NCBI GenBank assembly: GCA_003644265.1
Contig: QNBX01000089.1
Coordinates: 1 to 18,338 of the forward strand
Length of the DNA: 18,338 nucleotides
Reading direction: 5' to 3'
Origin: Planctomycetota bacterium
GTDB lineage: Bacteria; Planctomycetota; B15-G4
Made by a program: the position numbers and the translations under genes. Position 1 is the stretch's first letter. Each line of letters begins with the position of its first letter. Below the pieces are notes generated by a model that was given only the letters and a program-made list of their open reading frames with translations, searched no databases and had not been told where the DNA came from. Positions 7,571 to 15,592 of this stretch are shown piece by piece.

Positions 7571-9325
7571 CTACGGGGTCGTGGCCCGGATGGTGTTGCT
7601 GCTGGCGCGTCCATGGAGAGCGCCTGGATCGACCATCCACCACTGCTCGTAGAACTCGATGCCCGAGAGCACGCCCACGGGCCAGGTGCCGGGCACCTGG
7701 ATCTGGCCATAGGGACCCGTCGGCACACCTTCCACCAAGATCCCGACGCTGGGGCCCCAGATGCCGCCCTTGAACGGGGCACCCAGGTACGAGAGTCCGA
7801 TGACGAGAGTGGCCACGCTGTAGGGAGTCGCGCCGGACAGGATGGAGTTGGCGGGCGTGCCACCCACCAGCTGGCCCAGGCCCACGAGATGCATGTCGCT
7901 GTTCCCAGCCAGGGCGCCGCCCATGTCGCTCCAGACGGGGTTGTCCCCCAGCAACGCCAGGGAGTGCCACTCACCCACCGCGATCTGAGTGAAGCCCGTG
8001 CCCTCAGGCGCGGTCGAGACCTGCCCGTTGCTGTCGTTGCCCCAGGCCACGATCGAGCCGTCCGCACGCAGCGCGAGCCCGCCCGCCGAGACCTGGCGGC
8101 AGCCATATTCGAGCGGAGTCAGGGCGGGGTCGACCCCCTCACCCCACTCAACGATCGAGCCGTCATAGCGCAGCGCGGCGGAACGATTCCCGACTGCCGA
8201 GACCTGCAGGAAGTCCCATCCAGCAGGAGTATCAGCGACCTGGTTCTGGCCGTCAGATCCCCACGAGACGATGGTCCCGTCGGCACGCAGGGCCACGAAG
8301 TGGTGAGAACCTGCCGAGATCTGAAGGAAGCCCGTGCCGGGGGGGGTGTTCGAGATCACGCCGTAATGGTCGAGGCCCCAGGCCACGATCGATCCATCTG
8401 CGCGCAGAGCCGCGGAGTGAAACACCTGGCCTGCCACGACCTGCAGGTAGCCAGATCCAAGGGGAGTGTCCCCTACGGTGCCGAAGTCACTCCAACCCCA
8501 CGACACGATGGAACCGTCCGCCCGCAAGGCGTGGCAGCGATCCTGTCCAGCTGCGACCTGGGTAAAGCCGGTCCCCGAGGGGGCATCATCGATCACGCCG
8601 GGGAAGGCGCTGTCCCCGCCCCACACCGCGATGGAGCCATCGACCCGCAGCGCAACGGAGTGCGCCCTGCCCGCTGCAACCTGGGTGTAGGCCCCGACGT
8701 GAGGAGTGCCGGTGACATTGCCAAGGTAGTCACTCCCCCACGCGAAGATGCTGCCCTGCTCAGGCACGGGCGGCGTGGGCGTGAAGCTGACCGAATCGAC
8801 GGCCATCTGGATCTCAAACGGATCGTCATAGGAGAAGACCTGCCAGAAACCGCTGTCGAAGGCACTGACGGGGTACGTCCCGCCGATCAGATCGAGATCG
8901 AAGGAGTCCCACAGGCCTGACCCGGATGCTCTGAGGTTCATCACCACGTCGCCCAACACGGACGTACCCAGCGGCGACAGGCTGAGCGTGTCGTCTTGGA
9001 CCCCGCTGCTCACTTCGCCGTCGTACATCCAGAGGTTGGGTTCGGTATCGGCAAACAGCGACACCATCTGGCCGTCGAGCATCAGGTAGGAGGAGCTGTA
9101 GTCGATGCCAAACTGCCAGCTACCGCCCGGCCCACCGGTGACGCCGGGAGTCACCAGTTCGAGGTGCAACAGGCTCGGCGCACCCACCGGGACGCCCGAC
9201 AGCTCACCGCTCGCGAAGCTGTTGGACCAGACGCTCCCCACGACCTCGAAGGTCGACTGCGCCGCGGCCAACGGACTGACGAGGGCGATGGCGAGGCCGG
9301 CGATCGCGTGCTGCAGGATCTTCAT
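7571..9325 (-). CDS. secreted RCC1-like beta-propeller protein with Planctomycetota-type C-terminal domain
   Basis: This is a 584-residue secreted protein. A signal peptide (1-22, LAIALVSPLAAA with likely cleavage before Gln23) leads into a beta-rich N-terminal domain (about 23-185) ending in DSVSFTPTPPVPE. Residues about 191-460 hold seven ADGSIxxWG units of an RCC1-like propeller. The final stretch (about 464-584) is a beta-sandwich-like module that I associate with many secreted proteins of Planctomycetota, with TPANSILSGATPYS and PFKGGIWGP. The frame is open upstream to 9511, but ATG 9325 is preferred because the signal peptide starts there and AAGGAA lies 6 bases upstream; the upstream 62 codons show no protein character. 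Proteins of this kind probably act outside the cell in binding or surface display; no enzyme motif is seen. The gene stands alone between a terminator and a non-coding gap. Confidence 0.88.
   Translation of the reverse strand: MKILQHAIAGLAIALVSPLAAAQSTFEVVGSVWSNSFASGELSGVPVGAPSLLHLELVTPGVTGGPGGSWQFGIDYSSSYLMLDGQMVSLFADTEPNLWMYDGEVSSGVQDDTLSLSPLGTSVLGDVVMNLRASGSGLWDSFDLDLIGGTYPVSAFDSGFWQVFSYDDPFEIQMAVDSVSFTPTPPVPEQGSIFAWGSDYLGNVTGTPHVGAYTQVAAGRAHSVALRVDGSIAVWGGDSAFPGVIDDAPSGTGFTQVAAGQDRCHALRADGSIVSWGWSDFGTVGDTPLGSGYLQVVAGQVFHSAALRADGSIVAWGLDHYGVISNTPPGTGFLQISAGSHHFVALRADGTIVSWGSDGQNQVADTPAGWDFLQVSAVGNRSAALRYDGSIVEWGEGVDPALTPLEYGCRQVSAGGLALRADGSIVAWGNDSNGQVSTAPEGTGFTQIAVGEWHSLALLGDNPVWSDMGGALAGNSDMHLVGLGQLVGGTPANSILSGATPYSVATLVIGLSYLGAPFKGGIWGPSVGILVEGVPTGPYGQIQVPGTWPVGVLSGIEFYEQWWMVDPGALHGRASSNTIRATTP
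7945..8757 (-). repeat. seven-unit RCC1-like coding repeat
   Basis: The codons for D-G-S/T-I recur seven times, at about 8051, 8153, 8270, 8387, 8507, 8630 and 8747, spaced 102, 117, 117, 120, 123 and 117 bases. All spacings are multiples of three. Each unit reads roughly (T/L)QVxAGxxHSxALRxDGSIxxWG. The unit nearest the C-terminal end of the array is about five residues short (QVSAGGLALRADGSI). The array opens with a half unit (GSIFAWG) and closes with the complementary half (FTQIAVGEWHSLALL), which suggests strand-exchange closure of a seven-bladed ring. Confidence 0.85.
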
Positions 9326-9331
9326 GACATG

Positions 9332-9337
9332 TTCCTT
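9332..9337 (-). promoter_or_regulatory. ribosome binding site that decides the propeller-gene start
   Basis: The minus strand reads AAGGAA here, ending six bases before ATG 9325-9323. Its position directly before the signal-peptide Met supports this start over the upstream in-frame TTG/ATG-type codons. Confidence 0.7.
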
Positions 9338-9550
9338 GGGAGCGCGTGCGGGCAGCTTGAGCGCTGCCGGCTGAGTGGACTCAGGCGACCGTGAGTCGCA
9401 CAGAGGGTGTGTTGGAGCAGCGAGGCTCGGGTCGCCAGGGACCCAGCAGGACCCTGGCCCAAGACGGGCCTCAGTGATCAGGAGGCCCGGGAGCCGGAGC
9501 CGATACAACAAAACCCGGGCGAGTCGCAGAATCCGCCGCCCTGGCGGGCG

Positions 9551-12094
9551 TCACTGCTCGTCGTCGTCCCTGCGTTGCAGGTAGCCCAGCGCCTCGAGCT
9601 GCTGGCGCAGGTCGGGGTCGAGGCTGCTGAAGTCCACCGGCTCGCCGTCGCGCGGGCGCACGGCCTGGGCCAGCTCGTGGAAGCCGTCCAGGATGCTGCG
9701 CAGGCGCGCCACGTCCTCCGGTCGCGCCGCGGCAAGATCGCTGTGCTCGGCCTCGGGCTGACTGAGATCGTAGAGGCGCACCTGCTCCTGGGTCAGGACC
9801 TCGCCCTCACGCGCCAGCTCCAGCACCAACTTGAGGTCGTGATCGCGCACGGCGCTGGTGCGCAAGCGGTGGTTGTCGAGCTCGAGCACCAGCGTGTCGC
9901 GCCCGGGCGGAGAGCTGCGCTGCGGTCCGAGCGGCGGCGCGATGGCCATGCGTGGATCGGCCTCCACCCCCACCACCGACAAGATCCAGGGCGCCACGTC
10001 CACCAGGCTCACGGCCTGCGTCTCGACCCTGCCCGCGGCGCCGCGCAGCGCCGCCGGCAGGCGCGCGATCAGCGGGACACGCGTGACCTCCTCGGTCAGC
10101 GACAGCCCGTGACCAAACTGGCTGTGCTCTCCAAACTCCTCGCCGTGATCACTGGTGACCACCACCAGCGTGTTGTCGGCCACACCGGCGCGCTCCAGGG
10201 CCGCCAGCACGCCGCCCACGAACTCATCGGCCATGCCCACGGTGGCGTCGTAGTACGGCATGTACTGCTCGTACACCGTCTGCTTGAGCGCCAGCTCGCC
10301 CGCGTTGAAGGCCCCGCGCTGCTTGTGGTTGAAAGGCTGCTCGTAGGCCGGGTCGGTGTCGTTGCCCAGCAGCCCGAGCTTGGCCATCCAGTCCTGGTCG
10401 GGCGCGTAGTTGTGCGCGATGTAAGTGTGCAGAAAGAGGAAGAACGGCGGGCCGTCGCCGTGGTCTTCGATCCAGCCCTGCACGGCGTCGCCGTTGTAGC
10501 GTTCCAACAGCTCGGCGCGAATGGGCGTGCGCTCCCAGCTCATGGTGCCGATCAGCTGCTGCCCGCGCACCGTGCGCGTGGCCCAGACCGGGTCGTTGTC
10601 GCTGTAGCGATCGAAGCCCGTGCCGAAGCCGTAGGAGGGCGACACGAAGCCGCCCCCGGTAAAGGCCGCTGTCTGCCAGCCGGCCCGCCCCAGCAGGTCC
10701 GCCAGGGCCGGCGAACGCTCGGGGTCCAGCGCGTCGGCCACATCCACCGCGCCGTGAAAGGCGGGATACTGACCGGTGAGCATGGAGCCGTGGCTGGGCA
10801 GGGTGTAGCTGCTGGTGGAGTAGGCCGACTCGTAGCGCAGCCCCTCGGCAGCCAGGGCGTCCAGGTGCGGGCTCCAGCTGGGAGCGGCGCCGTAGCAGCC
10901 CAGCCGATCGGGCCGCAGGGTGTCGAGGCTGATGAGCACCACGTTGGGGCGCTCGTCCTGGCCCAGCGTCAGCAGCGTGGGGTTGCCGAAGAACGCCAGC
11001 GGCGGGTCGTCGCCCGCGGCCTCGGTCGACAGCACCAGCCGGCGGGCGCCCGCGGGCAGGTCGATCAGCACGTCCTCCCAGGCCGGTTGCTCCAGCGAAT
11101 CGGGCGCGCGCCGCGCCTCGGACAGCAGCTCGACGCCGTCCACCTGCACCCTGAACTCCACGCCGCCCTTCTGATTGGCGTCACGCGGCCTGAGCCCCAG
11201 GGACAGCTCCAGCCGACGCGGTCCGGCGCTGGGCAGCAGGTCCCACGCGAAGCTCGCCGGCGGGACGGCCAGCAGGGCCTTGCGCTCCTCGCGATCCAGC
11301 ATCACGGCCACGGCGGCGCTGGACGCGGCCTCCTTCAAGCGGCTCACGCGATGCACAGCGCCGCCGGCGGCCACGTGATCCGCCAGCCCCACCTGATGCA
11401 CGGACACCGAGTGAAACAGGTGCGTCTGGCTGGGATCGTTGAGCGGGCTGAGCAGGTAGATCACCAGGGCGACGGTGGACGGATCGGTGACGAAATCGGT
11501 GCGCAGGTCCACCGCCTCGCTGCCCAGCAGGGCCTTGACCACGTAGCTGGCGCGGCGGCGCGGGTCGAGCAGCTTGCCGATCTCCTCGCGCGTCAGCGTC
11601 TGCTCGGGATCGAAGGGCTCGGACAGCTCCAGCAGCACGGCCACGGCGCCCTCGGTGACACGCGTCTGGGGCCGCCCGGGCGACATGCGCATGCGCACCG
11701 ACATGGCCTGACCGCCGCGCACGGGCGCGCCGTAGGCCATGGCCCGGGCCTGGCTGGCCGCCACCTTGAGCTGCCCCCCGCGGGGGCGGAACGGCGCAAA
11801 GCGAAACACGCCCTCGCGCGTCTCGTCCAGCGAGTGGAACAGCTGGCTGCCGTCGAAGGCCGCCTCGAACCACAGCTCGCCGCCGTCCTGGGCGGGGCTG
11901 CGGGTGGAGACCTCGACCGGCACCAGATCGCGCCACAGGCGCAGCACGCTGCTGACGTGGGTCGGCGCAGGGCTCGACTCGGGCACGGGCGCCTCGGGTG
12001 TGGGCGCGGTGTCCTCAGCACAGGCGCCGAGCGCCAGGACCAGCGCCGCGGCAAGGAAAGCTGCAGCAGCAGCGCGGAGATGAGCTCGGATCAC
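9551..12094 (-). CDS. lipoprotein of the sulfatase / alkaline-phosphatase superfamily with Thr nucleophile (TLPSH)
   Basis: This 847-residue protein begins with a lipoprotein signal (lipobox L-G-A-C, Cys25), so it is probably anchored on the outside of a membrane. Residues about 45-370 form an extracytoplasmic domain I cannot name. The hydrolase domain starts at about 383 (PNVVLISLDTLRPDRLGCYG, metal ligand candidate Asp391). The nucleophile motif is YTLPSHGSMLTG with Thr431 where sulfatases have Cys or Ser (CxPSR), and the later metal ligands are Asp649-His650 in TSDHGEEFGEH. The C-terminal region has the usual LYDLSQPEAEHSDL ending. Without Cys/Ser, formylglycine cannot form by the known route, so a phosphodiester- or phosphotransfer-type reaction with a Thr nucleophile (as in LtaS or NPP enzymes) is more likely than classical sulfate hydrolysis. 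It starts at GTG 12094 in a GTGA overlap with the YfhO-like gene, implying a joint role. Confidence 0.87.
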   Translation of the reverse strand: MIRAHLRAAAAAFLAAALVLALGACAEDTAPTPEAPVPESSPAPTHVSSVLRLWRDLVPVEVSTRSPAQDGGELWFEAAFDGSQLFHSLDETREGVFRFAPFRPRGGQLKVAASQARAMAYGAPVRGGQAMSVRMRMSPGRPQTRVTEGAVAVLLELSEPFDPEQTLTREEIGKLLDPRRRASYVVKALLGSEAVDLRTDFVTDPSTVALVIYLLSPLNDPSQTHLFHSVSVHQVGLADHVAAGGAVHRVSRLKEAASSAAVAVMLDREERKALLAVPPASFAWDLLPSAGPRRLELSLGLRPRDANQKGGVEFRVQVDGVELLSEARRAPDSLEQPAWEDVLIDLPAGARRLVLSTEAAGDDPPLAFFGNPTLLTLGQDERPNVVLISLDTLRPDRLGCYGAAPSWSPHLDALAAEGLRYESAYSTSSYTLPSHGSMLTGQYPAFHGAVDVADALDPERSPALADLLGRAGWQTAAFTGGGFVSPSYGFGTGFDRYSDNDPVWATRTVRGQQLIGTMSWERTPIRAELLERYNGDAVQGWIEDHGDGPPFFLFLHTYIAHNYAPDQDWMAKLGLLGNDTDPAYEQPFNHKQRGAFNAGELALKQTVYEQYMPYYDATVGMADEFVGGVLAALERAGVADNTLVVVTSDHGEEFGEHSQFGHGLSLTEEVTRVPLIARLPAALRGAAGRVETQAVSLVDVAPWILSVVGVEADPRMAIAPPLGPQRSSPPGRDTLVLELDNHRLRTSAVRDHDLKLVLELAREGEVLTQEQVRLYDLSQPEAEHSDLAAARPEDVARLRSILDGFHELAQAVRPRDGEPVDFSSLDPDLRQQLEALGYLQRRDDDEQ

Positions 12095-14676
12095 GGGGAC
12101 TCCTGGGCACGGCGTAGCCGACGAGAACTCCAGTACAACAGCATGACCGCGGACAGCAAACCGCCCGCTCCGGCCAGCCCGCCCAGGAGCAGCAGCGGCT
12201 CGCGGTAGCGCAGCTCCACCCGGGCGGTGCCGCCCTCGGCGACGGGGACAGCCAGGATGGCGTGGTCGGCTACCAGCACCGGCGCCGGCTGTCCGTCCAC
12301 CAGGGCCTCCCAGCCGTGGTGGTAGCCCTCGGCCACCACCAACGCGCCGGCCGGCCCGGCGCCCAGCTCGAGCGTCAGCGCCCCGGGGCTCCAGGCGGCC
12401 ACGCGCACCACCCGGGCCCCGAACGCGGCCCCCTCGGGCGAGGGCAGGCTGCCGGCGGGCACGGGGCCCAGCGGCGGCTCCTGTTCGAGCGCCACGCTCA
12501 GGATGGGATCGAACCCGGCCGCCGGATCGACCCAGGCGCCCGGCCCCAGCTCAGTCGGCGGCGAGACGAGCAGGTCGGTGGCGAACCACGCGTGGGGATG
12601 GGCCTCGGCATTGACCAAGACACGCAGCGCGCCCACCTGGGACGCCTGGCTCATGCCCGCCACCTCGAGCGCCGCGTCGGAGGTCAGCACCACGTCCACA
12701 CCCAGCAGATCGACCAACGGCGACTGCAACTCCTCGGCGCTCGAGAAGCCGCCCACGTGGGAGCCGGAGATGGCCGTGCCGGGCGAGATGCTGGACAGCA
12801 GCTCCTGCGTGCGCCGGGGCACCATGGGCGCGTAGGCCTGAATGTCGGTCAGGCCGAAGCAGCCCGGGAAGTTGGGCCGCAGCCAGGGCGGGTCGTTGCC
12901 GTGGCGCAGCACCCGCGGGGGCACTAGGCTCTCACCGCGGGCCTCGTTCACCACCGCATGGATGGCCGCCACCACGGGCGGGACCGGCAGCTTGAGCGAG
13001 TAGGGGTCCCTGATGGCCCCGGCCACGTGGGCCGCACGCAGCAGCGGAAAGGCCGAGAACAAGAGCTCCGCCGCCAGCACCAGGGCCAGGATGTCGGGCG
13101 CGCGGCGCACCAGGCTGGTCCAGCCGCGTTCGGTGGCCTCGCTGCGCGGCCGGAACAAGATCACGCAGACCAGGGCCACCACCAGGGCCACCAGCGCCGA
13201 GCCCCCCGAACTGCTGGCCGCCTGACTGAAGTTCTCGATCGGGATGGGGATGCCCTCGAACACGTCGGCGGGCGTCTCGGTCTCCAGGCCGAAGCCGTGG
13301 GCCAGCTGAAGCGCCCAGCTGTCCAGGTCCTCCTGGGTGCCTGCCGAGGGCACGCCCAGCAGCAGCCACAGGCTCCACGCCGTGAGGCTGACGGCCGCCG
13401 CCCAGCTCACCACCGTCACGCGTAGCTGGCCGCGCGCCACCACGTCCACCCCGCCCGCGGCCAGCACCGCCAGCCCGGCCGTGGACAGCAGCAGCAGCCG
13501 CCGCGGATCGCCGTAGCGCAGGATCGGCAGCAGCCGCGATGCCGCCAGCAGCAGCGGCGGATACAGCAGCAGGGCGAACACCAACAGCACCAGCAGGGTC
13601 CAGGCCCGGGTGCTCCACTGACGCCCGAAGAGCATGGCCAGCAGGGCCAGCAACAGCCCCAGCACGCCGATGCCCATGGAGACCTCGGGTCGGTTGTTGA
13701 GCGCGGGCAGGACGGCGCCGTCCAGGTGCATGAGCGCCAGCGGGTGCAGTCCCGTGACCGCCGAGGAGGCCAGGTAGTCCGGTGCCACCAGGTGCGTCAG
13801 CAGCTCGGGTTCGAGGGCCTGGGAGGCCAGGGCAGCGTCGTCCGACTCGGTGCGGGCCGAGAGCTCGTGCATGTAGTCCCAGGTGGGCAGCAGCTGCGGC
13901 GCGGCCAGAGCCAGGGCCAGGGCCAGGGCGCCCAGGGCGGCGGAGCCCGTCTTGAGCGCGTGCTTGGGCCGGGACAGCATGCGCGCCAGCTCCATCCAGC
14001 CGGCCACCCCTGCCACCAACATGGCCACCTGCGGGAAGCCCGCCAGGAACGACAAGCCCAGGGCCGCTCCAGCGGCCACGTAGCAGCGCGCCCGGCCGCT
14101 GAGCGCGCCGAGTTCCAGGCCCCACAGCACCCAGGGCAGCCACACCGCCGCCCCCACGGCAGGAAACGAGTGCAGCCGCGCCGTGATCCAGGCCGAGAGC
14201 GCAAACGCCAGGGCGCCCACCAGCGCCGCGCCGGCGGAGCGCTGCAGCGAGCGCAGGTAGAGCAGCATGCCCGCGCCCGCCAGCATCAGGTGCACCCAGG
14301 CCAGCAGGCCCAGCCCCTTGGTACCCACCAGCAGCGGGATCCAGGCCGGTGGGTACAGCACCGAGTAGTGCACCTCCGCCAGGTGCGGCACGCCCAGGGC
14401 CTGGGTCGGGTCCCAGAGCGGCAGCTCGCCTCGCTCCAGGGACCGCCGGGTGGTGGCCAGCCCCGGGATCAGCAGGTGGTCCACGTCCGACATGCTCCAG
14501 TTGGGAGCCGGGTGGCGCGCCAGATCCACATCGCCCGGGCGTCCCTCGCGCCAGGCCGGGAAGTCGTCCGGCATGAGCGGAAGCAGGGCGTTACCGGGCA
14601 CGAGCGACTCGGCGGTGAGCAGCCCCGCCGCGAGGGCGATGACCAACCAGGCAAAGAGCAGTCCCGAGCGCGTCAC
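12091..14676 (-). CDS. YfhO-like polytopic membrane protein (GT-C-like fold)
   Basis: This 861-residue protein has an N-terminal helix and then an external loop carrying an Asp-x-Asp (SDVDHLL, Asp64/Asp66) followed by SLERGELPLWDPTQALGVPH. That order of features is typical of YfhO-family and related GT-C proteins. About a dozen more hydrophobic helices follow (roughly 100-520). A large extracytoplasmic region (about 540-830) ends with a YHHGWEALVDGQPAP stretch and a final membrane helix, again as in YfhO proteins. GT-C enzymes transfer sugars from lipid-linked donors outside the membrane, and YfhO itself has been linked to glycosylation of cell-wall polymers; the acceptor here is unknown. The start used is GTG 14676, directly before the first helix; no clear Shine-Dalgarno precedes it. 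Translation is coupled to the downstream lipoprotein by a GTGA overlap. Confidence 0.82.
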   Translation of the reverse strand: MTRSGLLFAWLVIALAAGLLTAESLVPGNALLPLMPDDFPAWREGRPGDVDLARHPAPNWSMSDVDHLLIPGLATTRRSLERGELPLWDPTQALGVPHLAEVHYSVLYPPAWIPLLVGTKGLGLLAWVHLMLAGAGMLLYLRSLQRSAGAALVGALAFALSAWITARLHSFPAVGAAVWLPWVLWGLELGALSGRARCYVAAGAALGLSFLAGFPQVAMLVAGVAGWMELARMLSRPKHALKTGSAALGALALALALAAPQLLPTWDYMHELSARTESDDAALASQALEPELLTHLVAPDYLASSAVTGLHPLALMHLDGAVLPALNNRPEVSMGIGVLGLLLALLAMLFGRQWSTRAWTLLVLLVFALLLYPPLLLAASRLLPILRYGDPRRLLLLSTAGLAVLAAGGVDVVARGQLRVTVVSWAAAVSLTAWSLWLLLGVPSAGTQEDLDSWALQLAHGFGLETETPADVFEGIPIPIENFSQAASSSGGSALVALVVALVCVILFRPRSEATERGWTSLVRRAPDILALVLAAELLFSAFPLLRAAHVAGAIRDPYSLKLPVPPVVAAIHAVVNEARGESLVPPRVLRHGNDPPWLRPNFPGCFGLTDIQAYAPMVPRRTQELLSSISPGTAISGSHVGGFSSAEELQSPLVDLLGVDVVLTSDAALEVAGMSQASQVGALRVLVNAEAHPHAWFATDLLVSPPTELGPGAWVDPAAGFDPILSVALEQEPPLGPVPAGSLPSPEGAAFGARVVRVAAWSPGALTLELGAGPAGALVVAEGYHHGWEALVDGQPAPVLVADHAILAVPVAEGGTARVELRYREPLLLLGGLAGAGGLLSAVMLLYWSSRRLRRAQESP

Positions 14677-14820
14677 GGTGATTCTCGTCAGGACGTCCTG
14701 CCACGCGCGTCGGTGCGCGCGGCTCCCGGTCGTCCAGGGTCAACTTATCCTCTATCGGCCCCAGCAAGATCCCCCTAGAATCCCCGTCCTGCTGCCCGCC
14801 CCAGCCCGCTGGCCCGTTCC
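14677..14820. promoter_or_regulatory. divergent intergenic region holding the promoters of two operons
   Basis: This 144-base gap separates the minus-strand YfhO-like operon from the plus-strand methyltransferase operon, so both promoters should lie here. Two AT-richer islands stand out. One is around 14742-14756 (ACTTATCCTCTAT; minus strand ATAGAGGATAAGT). The other is TAGAAT at 14776-14781, which matches a plus-strand -10 box in five of six positions and would give a leader of about 33 bases. I find no convincing -35 partner for either. No operator-like palindrome was seen. Confidence 0.35.
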
Positions 14821-15588
14821 ATGGAAGACGCCGTCTACCGGGAGTTCCTCGAACTGGAGGCGGACCACTGGTGGTTCCAGGGCCGGCGCACCCTCTTCAT
14901 CTCGCTGCTCGATCGCTTCATGGGGCGCCAAGCGGGGGGCCCGCGCCTGCTGATGGACCTCGGCTGCGGGGTCGGCGGCATGCTCGGGCCCATGGCCGAG
15001 TACGGCAAGGTGATCGGCACCGATGTCACCTGGCAGGGGCTCAAGCACTGCGCCGAGCGCGGCTTCCCGCGCCTGCTGGCCAGCCACGGCACCCACGGCC
15101 CCCTGCGCGACAACAGCCTCGACTGCATCACCGCCTTCGACGCGCTCGAGCACATCGAGGACGACGTGGGCTCCATGGCCGAGATCTACCGCATGCTCAA
15201 GCCGGGCGGCGTGTTCATCGCGTCCGGGCCCGCGTACCAGTTCCTGTTCGCGCAGCAGGACCGCATCACCCATCACTTCCGGCGTTACACCCTGGGCGAG
15301 ATGACCGGCAAGGCGCGCTCGGTGGGCTTCGGGATCGAGAAGGCCAGCTACATCAACTTCTGGCTGTTCCCGTTGATCCTGCCGGTGGTGCTGCTGTTCA
15401 AGCTGGTGCAGGCCGTCAGCCAGCCCTCGGATGACACGGCCGGCAGCAACGTGGGCGTGGGCATCCCAGGCTGGGTCAACGCCTGCCTGGCGGCCATCTT
15501 CAAGAGCGAGGCCGCGGTGCTGCGCGTCGCCAGCGTGCCGGCGGGACACTCCCTGATCATGGTGGCGCGCAAGCCCGCTGAGGGCTGA
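14821..15588 (+). CDS. class I SAM-dependent methyltransferase (Methyltransf_11/25-like)
   Basis: This 255-residue protein opens with YREFLELEADHWWFQGRR (6-23), a lead-in seen in methyltransferases found in surface-glycan and lipid clusters. It then shows SAM motif I LLMDLGCGVGG (43-53), the acidic residue of motif II (VIGTD, Asp68), FDALEHIED (106-114) and the post-motif MLKPGGVFI (125-133). Residues 179-197 (NFWLFPLILPVVLLFKLVQ) are strongly hydrophobic, suggesting membrane association or a lipid-like substrate. The start is ATG 14821; there is no evident Shine-Dalgarno, and the preceding bases GTTCC are the same as before the radical SAM gene at 521. The next gene begins four bases after its stop, so the two are almost certainly co-transcribed. 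The methyl acceptor is unknown. Confidence 0.9.
   Translation: MEDAVYREFLELEADHWWFQGRRTLFISLLDRFMGRQAGGPRLLMDLGCGVGGMLGPMAEYGKVIGTDVTWQGLKHCAERGFPRLLASHGTHGPLRDNSLDCITAFDALEHIEDDVGSMAEIYRMLKPGGVFIASGPAYQFLFAQQDRITHHFRRYTLGEMTGKARSVGFGIEKASYINFWLFPLILPVVLLFKLVQAVSQPSDDTAGSNVGVGIPGWVNACLAAIFKSEAAVLRVASVPAGHSLIMVARKPAEG
15580..15584 (+). promoter_or_regulatory. ribosome binding site for the B12-type radical SAM gene
   Basis: GAGGG lies eight bases before GTG 15593, inside the end of the methyltransferase gene. It supports the GTG as the real start. Confidence 0.6.
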
Positions 15589-15592
15589 CCCC

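Noticed and set aside
7945..8757. Tandem array considered as CRISPR or non-coding repeat
   Set aside because: Unit spacings are multiples of three within one open frame and the units translate to propeller blades; there are no identical repeats or unique spacers.
9326..9511. 62-codon N-terminal extension of the propeller protein
   Set aside because: It would bury the signal peptide inside the protein, and a good ribosome binding site lies directly before ATG 9325.
9480..9550. Possible terminator after the lipoprotein gene (CCGCC-GGCGG stem and a TTTTGTT run on the minus strand)
   Set aside because: The stem is only five pairs and lies about 20 bases from the T-run, so it does not form a standard intrinsic terminator.
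9407..12208. Plus-strand open frame of about 933 codons opposite the lipoprotein hydrolase
   Set aside because: Antisense low-complexity product; the minus strand has a lipobox, nucleophile motif and DHGE.
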